Under the pieces are notes generated by a model. That model was not told the origin of the DNA. It saw nothing but the letters and a program-made list of their open reading frames with translations, and searched no databases. DNA of 62,000 nt. Origin: Zygnema cylindricum. Its lineage: Eukaryota > Streptophyta > Zygnematophyceae > Zygnematales > Zygnemataceae. The DNA lies in NCBI GenBank assembly GCA_037447655.1, contig JBBHKE010003044.1:1-62000 (forward strand). Direction: 5' to 3'. A program made the translations under genes and the position numbers. This document shows, in pieces, positions 43,890 through 56,071 of this stretch (position 1 is its first letter; each line of letters starts with the position of its first letter).

Positions 43890-46800
43890 TTTCGATCAAT
43901 TATGGGAGGAGGAGAGGTTCTGGAGAACGATCATTAGGTGTCAGATCGAAAGAGCAAGAGAGGCAAGAAGCAGTGGCACAAGAGGAAGAGTCCTGGGTGC
44001 CCAAGGCATCAGTTCCCTTTGCCTCAACTTTAAACATAGAGCAATTTCTTCAAGGAATGATGCTTGAGGATTTACAATTGATACTCCTCCAAAACAGCCA
44101 GTGAGGCAACCCTTTCCTCCACCTCCACCTTTCTTTCTTCCGAGAACTTCCCAACTTTGTCTGAGGCTGCAAGAGTTAGGGCCGCGAAGAAGGTGGAGAG
44201 ATCGACATTATAACCCAAATCACTTAGGAAGAGCTTCGCACATAAGCATGCGGTCCCCGGTCACACTCCCGAAGTGGGACGCCAAACGAGACCTAAGGCT
44301 TCGATAGCGGAGATGTACATGGATCCCAAAATTTTTGCAGATCCTAATCGGCGAGGTCAAAAGGAAATCCTAGCCCTTCACAATCTCCATGAGTTGAATG
44401 TTAGTAAGGAGTTAGTGCAGCAGGTAGCCAGGTCAGACCGAGTCCGGATAGTACGCCCAGTGGGAGGTGTAGTGGAAATACAAAGCAGTTCATCAAGGAG
44501 TGGCTCTTCAACATCTATCCAAGAACAACAGGGGATACCATCATCTTCGCACTGACATCCTACCCAATCTCAGAACACGGCAACCAGTAGATTGTCTAGG
44601 GGCAGGGCTACCTCACGGGCCTGGGCCAGGGAAGGAACCAGTAAGGGGGGGCTACCAAAGCCCAAAAAAATGCACCTGTTCGATCATCGAGACATCAAGG
44701 GCATTAAGGACATCAAAGACATATTTGCTCCACGACCTTAAGATGAGCCGTTCTTCCCTTCCACCTTAGTCTCTTCGAGCTCCTTGTCTCCATCAGTGCC
44801 GATTGTCTGACCTTTGGAAGTGTTGTGGTGTTCGATACCTACAGACCTCAAAGCACCAGGCTTGGGGATTGCGGATCTCTCGGGTGTGGTGAGCAGGACA
44901 CAAAAGCTAGTTGATATCATGCGGTCTCAGAGTAAGGCTACGGCGGGGGCCGGACCGGTCACCGTAGACTGGGAGGCTCTTGAAGAGGAATGGAATAAGG
45001 CACTAGAACAAGAATTACTCCTCATCCGAGAGGCTAGCCGGAGAGCCTCCTCATCCGAGAGGTTAGTTGGAGAGCAGAAGGGATCTTTAGTGGACATGTC
45101 TACTCCCCTCGTAGAATACGTTCCTCTAAAAGAGTACCTCCTTGGGGTTAAGCGAATCTGCGTGCAACACAAGCCTCGGGGATTCCACTGGGACGTAGGC
45201 TAGAAACTCCCCTTCACCTAGGGCAAGAAGGCCTAACAAAGACGAGATGGGTGCACATCTACCAGGTAACTTGGCAGCTGTGTCCACTGAGCATCCTTCG
45301 TTTGTCTCGGTGGCGGGGACTTCCACTGTGGAGGCCGTGGTGCAACTATAACCCGGCCAGAGATTACGCATTTCTCTCGGACTGTCCACTCCTCCACCAT
45401 CACCACCCTAGGCCTCCTCTCCTTCGCCAACCGTTTCTCTCGATAAAGCCTTCCGTGGGTCGCCGGGCCCACCTGTTTAACCCTACAAATAGGACGTGCC
45501 GGCCTACCCACCTCCTCACTGTCAATCTTCTTATTTCAGCTCCGAAACTCCTCCTCATGAGACCTTTAGAAGGCTACGCAGAAGACAGACACCTTTTGTT
45601 CAAAGCTCTTAATTGTCTCCGACTCCGCCACCGTCCATTTCACAAAGATCTTTAAACAGACCTTGTCTCCACATCCCTTCGGTGGAGAAAATTTTAAGAG
45701 CAGAACAAGACTCTGTTAGATATAGAGGAGCCAGAAATTGCACACCTCGTTTGATAACAGACCATCCTCAGTGGGGGGGAGTATCTCAGCAGTTACACCC
45801 GAAGGAGAAATAGGTTTCGGATATAGAAGGGGCAAATCTTGGAGCCATTTCACCGGTTCAATTTGTCAACCCCACCATACCAGCCTGTCAATAGTTAACC
45901 CACCTTGCCGAGGAGGAAAAAAAAATAGGAGACATAAGGATCTTTACGGGAGTTAGCTTGAGAATCGCTTTTTCTGATTTTGAACTGCTGTGGAAATCCT
46001 TCACGCAGTCGGAAATTAACAAATACATAGGAGCGGCCATCCTTAGGGATTTTGAGACCACTCTTTTTCCTATGATGATAAACTATCTAGCCGGAGGAGC
46101 TTTGGTTGACTATAAGGAGCGTCAACCCTCTTTGATGGCTCATAACATCAAAATCTCACATTCGGTGCTTGAGGCCAAAGCCCTTGATGCAGCCGCCGAC
46201 GTGGCTGCCGCCGCAGCGACCCAGTTACCGCTAATTTCACTATTGACATGAAACTCCAGGCCCAAGGAAGAGCCTATGTTAACCATATGCATGCTATACT
46301 GGCTGCTGAAGTAGCGTCGTGGATGGTGGCCAATCCGACTCCTTGCACCACTCTGCTAGACGGCTGGAGACTCCTTTATACTGAAAATAATGAAATTGCA
46401 ATCAAGGAATTCACGGAATTCCGATGTTTGAAAAATGAAACCTCGTAGTTGTGTTTAAGCGCCTCTCGAGCCTTTGTCAGAAGACCAAGCTGTTAACCAT
46501 TGACACTCTAGCCATGGCTACAAAATATTATGTCGCTGTTTGGAATTCGTTCGGACCAACAAGACATGTTGCTATCGACAATTGGAGTGTTATTCAGGCA
46601 ATCCACGATAGGAATCCCACAACGTAAGAAATTTTATTTGCTTCAATGAAGTTATATGATCATTTTGTAAACAATGAGGCCAGAGAAAAGGTTGTTACCT
46701 CCAAAGCGGGAGCAAACTTTGCAGGTTTCACGGGGGAATCCTCTCTTAATCAAGAGGAACAAACAGAACTTTAAGCTTTGCAGAAGCTTAATGGGAAACA

Positions 46801-47038
46801 AGAAGCTGAGACCACATCTGAACCTGCAATGGGTGCGGATGAAAAAGTTCACTTGTACAACTGCCTGACCTGTAACCAAACCGGTCACGCGTGGAAACGA
46901 TGCCCCAAAAAGCTCTACCGGGAACTGGGTATCAAGCAAAAGGAGTTTGAGAAAGAACGTGCAGAAACAACCCAGAAGCAGCACCAACGCAGGGAGGGAG
47001 AAGGAGGAGGAGGGGACTGCGCGCTGGTCACAAAGTAA
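43890..47038 (+). pseudogene. gag-like region of gypsy element D
   Basis: Broken plus-strand frames (44274-44555, 44814-45203, 45958-46251, 46248-46448). The last part holds the zinc knuckle CLTCNQTGHAWKRC (CX2CX4HX4C) followed by a charged Glu/Lys/Gln tail ending at 47038. 44814-45203 has a short internal repeat (SSERLVGEQ-type). The upstream frames are not recognised individually. Confidence 0.6.
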
Positions 47039-48128
47039 ACATATAAACCTACTCCACGCTCTTAAACCGCTAAAATGTCTCAATCCTAGTTAAGGCAAAT
47101 TAAACTTCCTAAATTTGATGATGCTCAGATCTCTAATGAGTTAAGAGGGAAATACACCACTAAGGGGTCAAAATTTAAGGCTTGTGAGTTCATGGGCCAG
47201 AAGAAATGGCTATGTTTGCGGCAGAATGGGGTCCCCAAAGAAATGATGCAATATGCTTTGTTCACAGGCGAGGGGGAAATAGTCGTTAATCCTCTACCAT
47301 TAGAACTTTTGTATCCCTCAGGACGTCGATCTCCAGATGAACCAGGACCAAGTCACATGACGCCTTAACACATCATTCAGCAGCAAAGAACTCAATTGGC
47401 CGCCATGGCAGCAGAATTGGCGGCTCTCAGCTTGGGATCGAAGACCTGCACACCTCCAGATTTAATGCACGCTCAAAAAATGCATAAAGAGAACCAAGAA
47501 CTGCTACAAAAGCTAGCAGAGCTAGAAAAGTAGACCATGGTGGGTGGAGATGATAATGACCTCATGGGTAAGGATATGGAGCCTCCAAAGGCTCATCATG
47601 CTTGGAACTTTATGTCCGGAGCCTGGAACGTCGGAGTCGGGGATAAGTGTTAGCAACTACGCTCAACCACGTCTGCACATAAAAAGTACAAACATCCTCG
47701 AGCGGACCCAGCGGCAAAGCCACTGACCTTTATCTTCGCACCACGAAATGCCTTGTTCATCTTGACATTGGGTCAGTCAAACCGAACCATCCGCCTCCTC
47801 CGGGTTGGAAACTCCTCCCATTATCATAAGAAACCACAGCCTTTAAACCACAAATGATCACGAATGGTACCAAGGACATCACGAAAGACGAAGCACTAAT
47901 TACACCTCCAACATGTTCCCCAAAGATGAAGAAGCAGGTGAAGGAGAATTAGGTGTGATTCACCATTTATCACGTGCATCTCCTTCTTCCAAACCGGCAA
48001 TGGCAGTACACACCATGACCTATACGCTTGACTCCCGCCAAACGATTTCCTCCAACAATTGCCCAAAAAATCATCAAGTTTTAGGAAAGAAGAACATTGA
48101 AGGAGGGTATGGGCCGGTGGCAAACACT
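47039..48128 (+). pseudogene. unrecognised part of element D before the E insertion
   Basis: Fragments such as RTQLAAMAAELAAL with a Leu/Glu-rich, coiled-coil-like stretch (47395-47530), and the frame 47913-48176 that runs into the E LTR. No known domain recognised. Confidence 0.4.
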
Positions 48129-49241
48129 TCAAGAAAGTTATGTATTTCTTTGGTCCGCAGAAAAATAAAAGAATAAAGGGGAAGTCTACTCCGCCTCCGT
48201 CCCCCCTGCTGTAGTCACCCAAGACTGAGAAACCGCCTATGTTGTCTAAGGTGACAGAAAAATAGGCTACTACTTAGTTTGTACCAAAAAGATTGTCGGC
48301 TCTAGGATTTGATCCCTTCACCTAACGTGTGGTAGATTAACTAGTAGATATCAACTTTATCCTGTAGACTAGGATGATTGCTAGCACATATAGGGTACAA
48401 TAGGTATTTCAATAAATGCATGGCAAAGATTCCATTTAACTACTGGGGCGGAATCTTTGGCAAAGAACGCGCTGTACCTTTTATGCCGCACAAAACAAAT
48501 GTTACGAACATTTGTTTCAATGGTTCGGATAAAAAGGCGATGTCAAATCGACGGCTGTGGTGCAAGTCTAGATTCCGGAAAGGCTACCTTAGCGTTTTCG
48601 GGCTCCGCCACTTCGAAAGACACGTGGCGACATCGTACGTGGTTGCAAAAGTTTCGGAGTGCAAGACAAACTGCTCAAATGTGACAAATGTCACCTGTAT
48701 GGCCTATCCTACATCTGCCGTGTATAAAGTACATAGGTGCCTGTACTTTTTTGTACGGTACACTCTTGTGATTGGCGCCGTACTTTAGTAGAACGGGTTT
48801 TAGAGAGGGAATAAGACTTATAATATTTTTCGTAGGTAGCCAGATCTCCCAGAGAGCATCTTGTATAAAAGGCAAACTTTGGCAAGCCATATCCTTTAAC
48901 TTAGTTTACCAATTTCGTTGATTCTTGTTGCTTCAGACTCACGATAGTCCTAGCTACACAAAGGTGTAATCGGTCTGAGTTTTTGCTTGCTAGGGTGGCT
49001 GCATTTCTAAGGGAAATTGAAAGTGGGTGAATGTGTCCAAATCTTATATTCTTACTTTGCATCCTATGGTGGAAGTGAGCACACACAAAAAAGTCTTATT
49101 TTATTGGGGTGAAGCTATAATGGGGTTCTGATTGTCAAGGGGTCAATAATTTGGGTTTATATAAACTTGGAGTCGGCACTATCTAGATTAGCTTCTTTTG
49201 ATCTGCGAATTCTGTGTGGCAACGGAGCCCATAGAATTTCA
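48129..49241 (+). repeat. 5' LTR of element E
   Basis: Aligns with 51112-52258; the start is divergent. TATAAAAGG at 48864. Antisense tRNA-like segment with B-box-like GGATCAAATCC (minus strand, 48305-48315). Confidence 0.75.
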
Positions 49242-49257
49242 GGTTATGGGCCCACCA
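49242..49257 (+). promoter_or_regulatory. primer-binding site of E, containing the gag ATG
   Basis: GGTTATGGGCCCACCA, the longest match in this window to the anticodon arm of plant initiator tRNA-Met (recalled). ATG at 49246-49248 opens MGPPYRVPMFDG. Confidence 0.7.
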
Positions 49258-50364
49258 TATAGGGTGCCTATGTTTGATGGAACAGACTTCACTTATTGGG
49301 AGTTTACAATGGAGGGGTTGCTTTTTGAGAAGAACTTATGGGGAATTTTTTCGGGACAAGTGAGATGTCCGCAACTTGGCATTGGAGGAGCTTACTATGG
49401 AGAATCATCTGAGGCTACCCAGAATATCAACCGGAGTTAAGATGCAATAGAAGGTCAGGTAAAAAACCTTGCTCTGGAAAGGGAAAAAGCGGAGAAGGGA
49501 AAAGGAACACCAATGGTGAGGGGAGATAGGCTACCTGCTATGGTTCCACTTGTGTGGGTTATAACTGAACCAAAAATTGAAGAAAATCACAAAAAAAATT
49601 GGGAATATCAAAACACTATAGCAAAACATCTCATACTTAGATATGTGTCTAAGTCAATAGCTATCACTCTTTAAAATCTAACCAAGTCTTCGGAAATTTG
49701 GGAAACACTAATTCAGATTTATAAAAGTGAGACTATATAGAGGCAACAGTTAGTAAAACAAGAAATAGAGGCCTATGCTTATAAAGACGGTAGCATGATA
49801 GTGTTTTGCAATGATATTGCTGCATTATCTGTTGAGCTTTCTAGTGCGGGATATGTAGAATGTGAGGAGAGAAAGATTAATACACTAATCATGAAACTCA
49901 CAGATGAGTACGAAGACATCATTTACCGTATGCAGGGAATGGATGTCTCCTCATGGACTTGGAGCATTACCATGGGGTTAATTCTCGTGAGGGAAAGCAC
50001 TTAAGAGCTTTGTTGGGGAAGTGATAGGATGAATGCATTTACAGCAGGTGGTGACTGGCGCAAGCGTAATGTGAGGAAGGGCGACGACGAGCGGAAGCGT
50101 GATAAGAGGAAGAAAGACAAAGGTAAACCTTATCGAAACTTTGGTGAAAAGAGAGGGAGAAGAAAAGAAAGGGGAGCTTTAGATAAAGGAGTTTGCTTCT
50201 TTTGTAGAGAACTGGGTCACCATATGGAGGAGTGTCCTCGTTTGGAAGAACGTAGAAGTTGGAGTGTGAATGGAGAGGAAGAAGGGGAAGAGGAAAAAGA
50301 GGGTGAAGAAATCTTGGAGCTTCTTCACATCTGTAGAACGGAGGAGAGAGAAAAGTTCACATAA
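49246..50364 (+). pseudogene. gag of element E
   Basis: MGPPYRVPMFDGTDFTYW start, TAA at 49438, then NTIAKHLILRYVSKSI, KDGSMIVFCNDIAAL, INTLIMKLTDEYEDII, a basic stretch and the zinc knuckle CFFCRELGHHMEEC (50194-50235), ending in a Glu-rich tail. Four or so stops break the frame. It is the best preserved part of E. Confidence 0.8.
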
Positions 50365-50598
50365 ATTCCACGAAGGCAACAATGTTTTTTTTGGAGGTAT
50401 AAGGGAAGTAAAGAGAGAGGAGGTACTTGAGGAGGTCGAGGAGTGTAGATTGTATGACTTAGAAATGAGAAAGTCAGATCTAGGATCCATAAGAGAAAAC
50501 GGGAAAGATAAAATTAATGAAGTTAATGTTATAGATAATTGGAAAAAGAAAACTAGTCGAAAAGGGAGACTTCAACGGATTCCGAGGAAAGGGGAGAA

Positions 50599-51093
50599 GT
50601 GAAACTAGGAGTGTTAAAGGATAGGGGAAAAGAGGAATATTTAATGAAAGATTTAGGGGAGGAAAAATATTTATTAGGAATAGATTTACAAAGTGAGAGT
50701 GGACAGAAATCCATGGGAGAGAGTGAGGAAAGCTCATTTTTTGGGGGTAATGTGTTTGACATCACTAAAGAAAGTGATGGTACTTATGAATGTGTGCTTC
50801 TAAAAGGGTTAGCATCTTGGTGTATGTTGCACATTGGAGATGGGGCTTGCTGTTTGGATTGCAACTAGGAAATCAGTTTGTGTGTGGATGGCAAATAGAT
50901 GAGGTGGATAATAACTTTTTTCGGATTTATGAAAATTGGCATGCGAAATAACATAAGTGATCAACAAGATGCAATAATACTTTCGAATCATATGCTACAC
51001 TTCTTTAAATACAAGGTTATTTACTTAAAGATTTATGAGAAGAAAAGAAAGAAGAAAAAGAAAAGAAGGAAAATATTGTTGGCAGAAAAGTAG
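50599..51093 (+). pseudogene. RT/RNase H remnants of element E
   Basis: KDLGEEKYLLGI matches the end of copia RT (KDLGEAKYILGI). ECVLLKGLASWCMLHIGDGACC matches RNase H GYVLYIGEGACC, and DQQDAIILSNHMLHFFKYK matches DNQAAIAIA...HHFKAKHM. The RT core, integrase and protease are absent. A poly-Lys run precedes the purine tract AAATAAGGGGAG. Confidence 0.65.
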
Positions 51094-51111
51094 ACTAGAA
51101 AATAAGGGGAG

Positions 51112-52258
51112 TGTTGAAAGTTATTTATTTTCTAGGTTTGAATAGGAAAAATAAAAGGAAGAAATAAAGCAAAGGCAGTCTGCTTCTCGCTCCACTCTCT
51201 AGTCCCCATACTTGTTGTAGTCACTGAAGACTGGAGAGACACCTAGAACCATGGCTGCCTTTGCTGTCTAAGGTGACAAAAAATAAGCTACTACTTAGTC
51301 TGTACGAAAAAGATTGCCGGCTCCGGGATTTGATCCTGGTACATAACGTCTGTTAAGTTAACCGGAAGGTATCAGCTTTATCCTGTAGACTAGAATCAGT
51401 GCTAGGACATATAGGGTTCGATGGGTATTTGAATAAATACAGGGCAAAGATTCCATTTAACTACTAGGGCGGAATCTTTGGCATAGAACCCGCTGTACCT
51501 TTTATGCCGCACGAAACAAATGTTACGGACATTTGTTTCGACGGTCCAGATAAAAAAGCGATGTGAAATCAACGGCCGTGGTGCAAGCCGGGATTCGGGA
51601 AAGGCCGCCTTGGCGTTTTTCGGGCGCCGCCACTCTAGATGACACGTGGCGATATTGACGTGGTTGCAGAATTTCCGGAGTGCAAGACAACAAGCTCGGA
51701 TATGACAGATGTCACTTGTATGGCATGTCGTACATCTCCAGTATATAAAGTACACCGACGCCTGTATTTTTTTGTACACTACACTCTTGTGATTGGCGTC
51801 GTACTTTAGTAGAAGGGGTTTTAGAGAGGGAATAGGACTTATAATCTTTTTCGTAGGTAGCCGCCTCTCCCAGAGAGCATCTTGTATAAAAGGCAAACTT
51901 TGGCCAGCAATATCCATTAATTCAGTTGACCAATTTCATTGATTCTTGTTGCTTCGCACTCACGATATTCTTAGCTACATAAAGGTGTAGTTATTCAGAG
52001 TTTTTGCTTGCCATGGTGGCTGCATTTCTAAGGGAATTTCAAAGTGGGTGAATGTGTCCAAATCTCATATTCCAATTTGCATTCTGTGGTGGAAGTGAGC
52101 ACACACAAAGTCTTATTTCACAGGGGGTGAAGCTGTAATGGGGTTCTGGTTCTCAAGGGGTCAATAATTTGGGTTTATATAAACTTGGAGTCGGCACCAT
52201 CTAGATTAGCTTCTTTTCATCTGCGAATTCTGTGTGGCAATGGAACCCATAAATTTCA
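51112..52258 (+). repeat. 3' LTR of element E
   Basis: 1147 bp from TGTTGAAAG to AAATTTCA. Antisense B-box-like site at 51326-51336. Shares short blocks with A and F LTRs (CCCCATACTTGTTGTAGTCA, CCATGGCTGCC), so the families are related. Confidence 0.85.
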
Positions 52259-52275
52259 CACCCAAGACAATTTTC

Positions 52276-52760
52276 ATGTCGGCAAAACTGAAAACATCTA
52301 TAGCGCTAAGAGATTATAAGCCCTTCTTGGTGGCTTTTATTCTTAACAGGCAAGTAATTTTAAACTTAATGGATACGGCGGGTATCAAGATGTAGTGGGG
52401 GATACCAGAGCCCTCCCTAATCTCATAACCACCACAGCATTACATAAAATGCCCGAGGAAATCAGGCCAAAAATCAGTCCTAGTGAAATATGCATGAGAA
52501 CCGTCAGCAGTGGGAGCCAATGAGTATATGGCATCATTAAAACATTGGAATTCAAATTTGCGGATGACGTAGGCCAACACGTGCAAATTCAGCTCCCCTT
52601 CCTTGTGGTGGAAAGTAAGCAATTTGAAATTATGTTGGGTATGGCCAAGTGGACAAGGTTAAACATGGAGTTGTGTATATGGAAGGAACAAGTTACAAGT
52701 TCAAACCTGAAAGATCTCGAGGGCACCAAAGTGGTGGTCCCTTTGAATTTATGGAACTGA
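52276..52760 (+). pseudogene. retropepsin-like protease of gypsy element D
   Basis: RDYKPFLVAFILNRQVILNL followed by MDTAGIKM fits the gypsy protease start, with DTA where DTG is expected, then TAG. The block QIQLPFLVVESKQFEIMLGM (52570-52640) fits its second half. The catalytic Asp is present but the frame is broken. Confidence 0.6.
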
Positions 52761-54260
52761 GGGAAAATGATTGTTCTTGTGGCTGGATGTTATCCAGTGT
52801 ACTTTGCATCCACCCCTTCAGAGCTGTTTAAAGATTCCATCAATATCGCGAATTATATCTAGTAATTCCCCATTTCCAAGCGGTGGGAAAGGGAGTATCA
52901 AAGCAGATTGGTACAGATGGCCATTCTTCTACAAGGAGTGGACAGGAGCTTTGATGCCATATCATTCGGGACAGCAAGGTTCATCCGACCCGAACTCCCA
53001 ACGGTTTCTAACCCAGGGAAGGACTTTAACTGACAAGTGGTGTCTTTGGATATCCCGCCTTCAAAACTCTGAATTCTCTCGCTATTTTTCAGCATTTGTT
53101 CCAACCTAAAAGCCATCGAGATAGCTGGATACCAAGTAGAAACGTACTCAGCCATCAAGATGGACCCGACGCCCGTGCACATAGTGAGCATAGACAACAA
53201 CAGCTGCACCAACTTTACCCACAACAACTCTTCATGTCCGCCATGTGTAACTCTCAACGTACGCTTCCCCAGATTGTAGAAAACATCATGGATTCACATT
53301 TGGAAAAGCTTCGAAGGGTAGACCCAGTGATTGCTGGATGGCCTTGCCAGGGGTATTTGTTATCGGGAGAGGGTAAGGGACACCAAGATGTCCGTAGCAG
53401 AACATTTTTTCAAATGACTTGATTGATAACAGGGTTACACGAACGCCAAGACACACAAGTGGGGTACGTCTTAGAAAATGTTCACCCCACAAATGATAAA
53501 AGGAAATAGGTAGTCAATAGCTAGAACCAAGTGACCAAGGTTGAGGAGACTCCCATAGTGTTTGATGCAGCTCATGTCGACGAAGGAGCCCACTAAGTTT
53601 GGGCTTATTAGACCAACTTGTTTCCACTTCCCGTCCTCCAACAGCTGTTGAAAACACATGTTCCGAATCCGAACATCACAGTTCAGCATATTCTCAGACT
53701 AGGGCGAATGGCCACCCTTATCACCACATTTAACCGAGCACCCTTCTTTGGTTCCTATAAACCCGAAAATCTATGGAGGGCCCTAGCGACCCTGGTATCT
53801 TTCCGTTACAGCCATGCTTACAGGAAAGACGCTCTAGGAATGATCTTTGACAGTAAGACCGCTACGTGGATAACACCAAGTATTAAGGAACGTGAATAAG
53901 TAATGGGATAACGACTGGCAACCGCAGCAATAACAGGTGTCTCATCCTCAAAAAAGTGCACTTTAATCGGGCAAAGTATGGATTTGAATGGAATTTCATG
54001 GGTGCTGCAACATTCTCTGGCATTCTCTAGCCTCACGTCTCCAAAGACACAGACAACATACCTTCAAGCTCCACAGTTGTAGGTCATACAAACTACTCTA
54101 CAGCTTGAGGGGGAAAGAGAGGCAAGAAGGGAAAAAATCACCAAATTACATTCAGATAGAACACCGAACCGCGAAATTTCCTCAGTGGGGGGGAGCGGAG
54201 GCTCAAAATAGGGCAGCTTAGGGGAAGTTGTCAGCAGTAGCGTTTTAGCAGCAAAGCGTG
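52761..54260 (+). pseudogene. unrecognised protease-RT spacer of element D
   Basis: Short frames on both strands (for example 52771-53109, 53096-53422, 53618-53899). None carries a motif I recognise. Probably decayed polyprotein sequence. Confidence 0.4.
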
Positions 54261-54265
54261 AGACT

Positions 54266-54414
54266 GATCCACAGGTTGAACTGGAATTCGACATCACCCT
54301 GTGGCGTTGGCCACCACAAGCATTGGCGGTAGTGGAATAGATCCACAAGTAGAACAAGAATTCGACGTCTCCCTGTGGGGTCGGCCACCGGAAGCATTGG
54401 CAGAAGTGGAACCC
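54266..54414 (+). repeat. 74/75-bp tandem duplication upstream of the D reverse transcriptase
   Basis: GATCCACA starts at 54266 and 54340. Both units encode the same ~25-residue stretch (DPQVE(L/Q)EFD(I/V)(T/S)LW...PP(Q/E)ALA), so the duplication is in coding phase. Confidence 0.85.
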
Positions 54415-54423
54415 AAGAAGATG

Positions 54424-55051
54424 GACTGGACATTAGGGGAACAGCTAGACCCATTGCTGAAGGCCCGGCTCTCTAAGCTGTTAGAGGAAAATGGGCAGGT
54501 GTTCTCATGGTCTAACACAGATGTAGGGATTTATAAAGGGATCCCTTTTCGTATTGACTTGACAGACGGGACGACAACCGTTTGGCAGAAACATTACCCT
54601 CTCAGCTTGAAGGAGAACGAGTTGATCACCGCAAAGGTGCAAAGTTTGGTGGACGGGGGAATGGTGCAGGAAAGAACAGGGATACATGGGTTTGCCTTTC
54701 CAACAGTGCTCCGCTAAAGAAAGCCTCATCCGGGAAAATTGTAGATTTCCGGATATGTGGGGACTATCGAATGCTTAACACGATAACTGTCTCCGTCTGT
54801 TATCCCATGCCCACCCTGGAAGAGATCTTGACCTCTCTTGCTGGGGCAAACATTTACTCTACGTTGGATATGAAGAATGGGTTCCACCAGATTGTAATGG
54901 AGCCGAAGCAACGAGAGAGGACATATTTTTGGGCTAATCTAGGTTGTATGAATGGTTGTACATGCAATTTGGCCTCAAAAAAGAACTTGCCAAATTCCAA
55001 CGGGCCATGGAAGAGACCCTCCAAGGATTGAAAGCGCACGGTGTTATATTG
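54424..55051 (+). pseudogene. Ty3/gypsy reverse transcriptase, N-terminal half
   Basis: PFRIDLTDGTTTVWQKHYPL, then after a frameshift near 54715 VDFRICGDYRMLN, YPMPTLEEILTSL and IYSTLDMKNGFHQI (catalytic Asp), and after another shift QFGLKKELAKFQRAMEETLQG. These are gypsy, not copia, motifs. The sequence stops at the F LTR, so the YxDD catalytic site is missing. Confidence 0.9.
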
Positions 55052-56058
55052 TGCAATTCTTTGTCCTCCATTGGACCACAGAATACAAGAAGCCTCTAAA
55101 TAGTATTTAACTAACCACTTTAAAGCCACAACCATTGCTGTCCACGAAAGCAAAATGATAGTTTGACAACACCCCTGTGGAGCTTAGACTCCCCTAAGTC
55201 CGTAGCAAAAAAATCAATGAAAACGGCGAACCAGCGGATAAGTTATGAGTTGGCAAAAATGCCAAGTTATATAGAAACTCTCAAAGGGAGAGAGGTACCT
55301 ATCTACCAAATTCTCTAAGTCCTAAATCCCTCTCACAACTCCTATCTATTGAAGTACGAACCAATCAGATCACTATAGGGTACAAGAAAGTACTATGGCC
55401 AATGTACTTTCTGTACGGCCTATTTACGCCAACGCCATTGAGTGGATGCGTGTCCACTTTTAACTTGTCCTTATGTTCGCCGTAATTCCTACAACCAAAT
55501 GTCATCTTTCCGCGTGGCGCCACATCATGCCACGTCTATAAACGCCAAAGTGACCATTACGCGATCTCGGCAGTGATATGCGCCGTCGGATTTAAATCCA
55601 ACATTAAATGTCCACCGTCAAAACAAATGTCCGATTCATTTGTTATCGTGCGAGATAATGTTCGCACTATATAACATTGGTTCTATGTTCTTCTGTTCGT
55701 CATCCCGTTAAATGGAATCATGGTTTTAAGAGTGTTTATATAATTATCAAACGTAATGTACTCTAACGGACCTCTACGACAGACTAGTTAGAGCTAACGG
55801 CTACGCCGCGCTCTGCTAGTCAGAGGTTCGAGTCCTGCCAAACTCAACCTTTTGTTAAAAGTGACATAAGTCACTCTTTAGCCTTGCCTGGTTAAGCTAG
55901 GACAGCCATGGCTCAGCCACCCTCTCTATCCCTCAGTGACTACAACAAGTATGGTGGGTAGAGAAAGGAGGTGGAGGCAGGCTGTCCGCCTTTTTCCTTT
56001 TTCTATTTGTACTAAATTTAGACCTACAAAATACCATATAAAACTAATAATTTCTACA
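55052..56058 (-). repeat. 3' LTR of element F
   Basis: 1007 bp from TGTAGAAATT to GAATTGCA (minus strand). Antisense tRNA-like segment on the plus strand at 55785-55845 with perfect B box GGTTCGAGTCC (55825-55835). Confidence 0.9.
55785..55845 (+). other. antisense tRNA-like segment in F LTR
   Basis: TTAGAGCTAACGG, then a stem CTCTGCTAGTCAGAG that resembles an anticodon arm, then GGTTCGAGTCC. The other LTR has the same at 61132-61192 (GGTTCGGGTCC). The spacing of A and B boxes is tRNA-like, but no acceptor stem forms. Confidence 0.5.
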
Positions 56059-56071
56059 CTCCTTTTATTTT

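Larger units (their letters stand above)
48129..52258 (+). mobile_element. copia element E with most of pol deleted
   Basis: LTRs at about 48129-49241 and 51112-52258, PBS at 49242, gag with an intact zinc knuckle, then only remnants of RT and RNase H (50599-51093). Internal length is about 1.9 kb instead of ~4.3 kb. It must depend on enzymes of another element. The left LTR start is eroded (TTCAAGAAAG for TGTTGAAAG), so no clear duplication is visible. Confidence 0.8.
43890..55051 (+). mobile_element. Ty3/gypsy-like element D, decayed, interrupted by E, cut by F
   Basis: A CCHC zinc knuckle (46858-46905), a retropepsin-like block (52276-52390) and a gypsy-type RT (54424-55051) lie in gag-protease-RT order. 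Element E (48129-52258) interrupts it between the gag-like part and the protease. F cuts it off inside RT before the YxDD motif, and the sequence right of F is not gypsy RT. LTRs were not identified, so the left end is uncertain. Confidence 0.75.

Noticed and set aside
48216-48225. CACCCAAGAC at 48216 and again right after the 3' LTR of E (52259) as a 10-bp target duplication
   Set aside because: The left copy lies about 90 bp inside the aligned 5' LTR (homologous to GTAGTCACTGAAGAC in the 3' LTR), and copia duplications are 5 bp. Probably coincidence.
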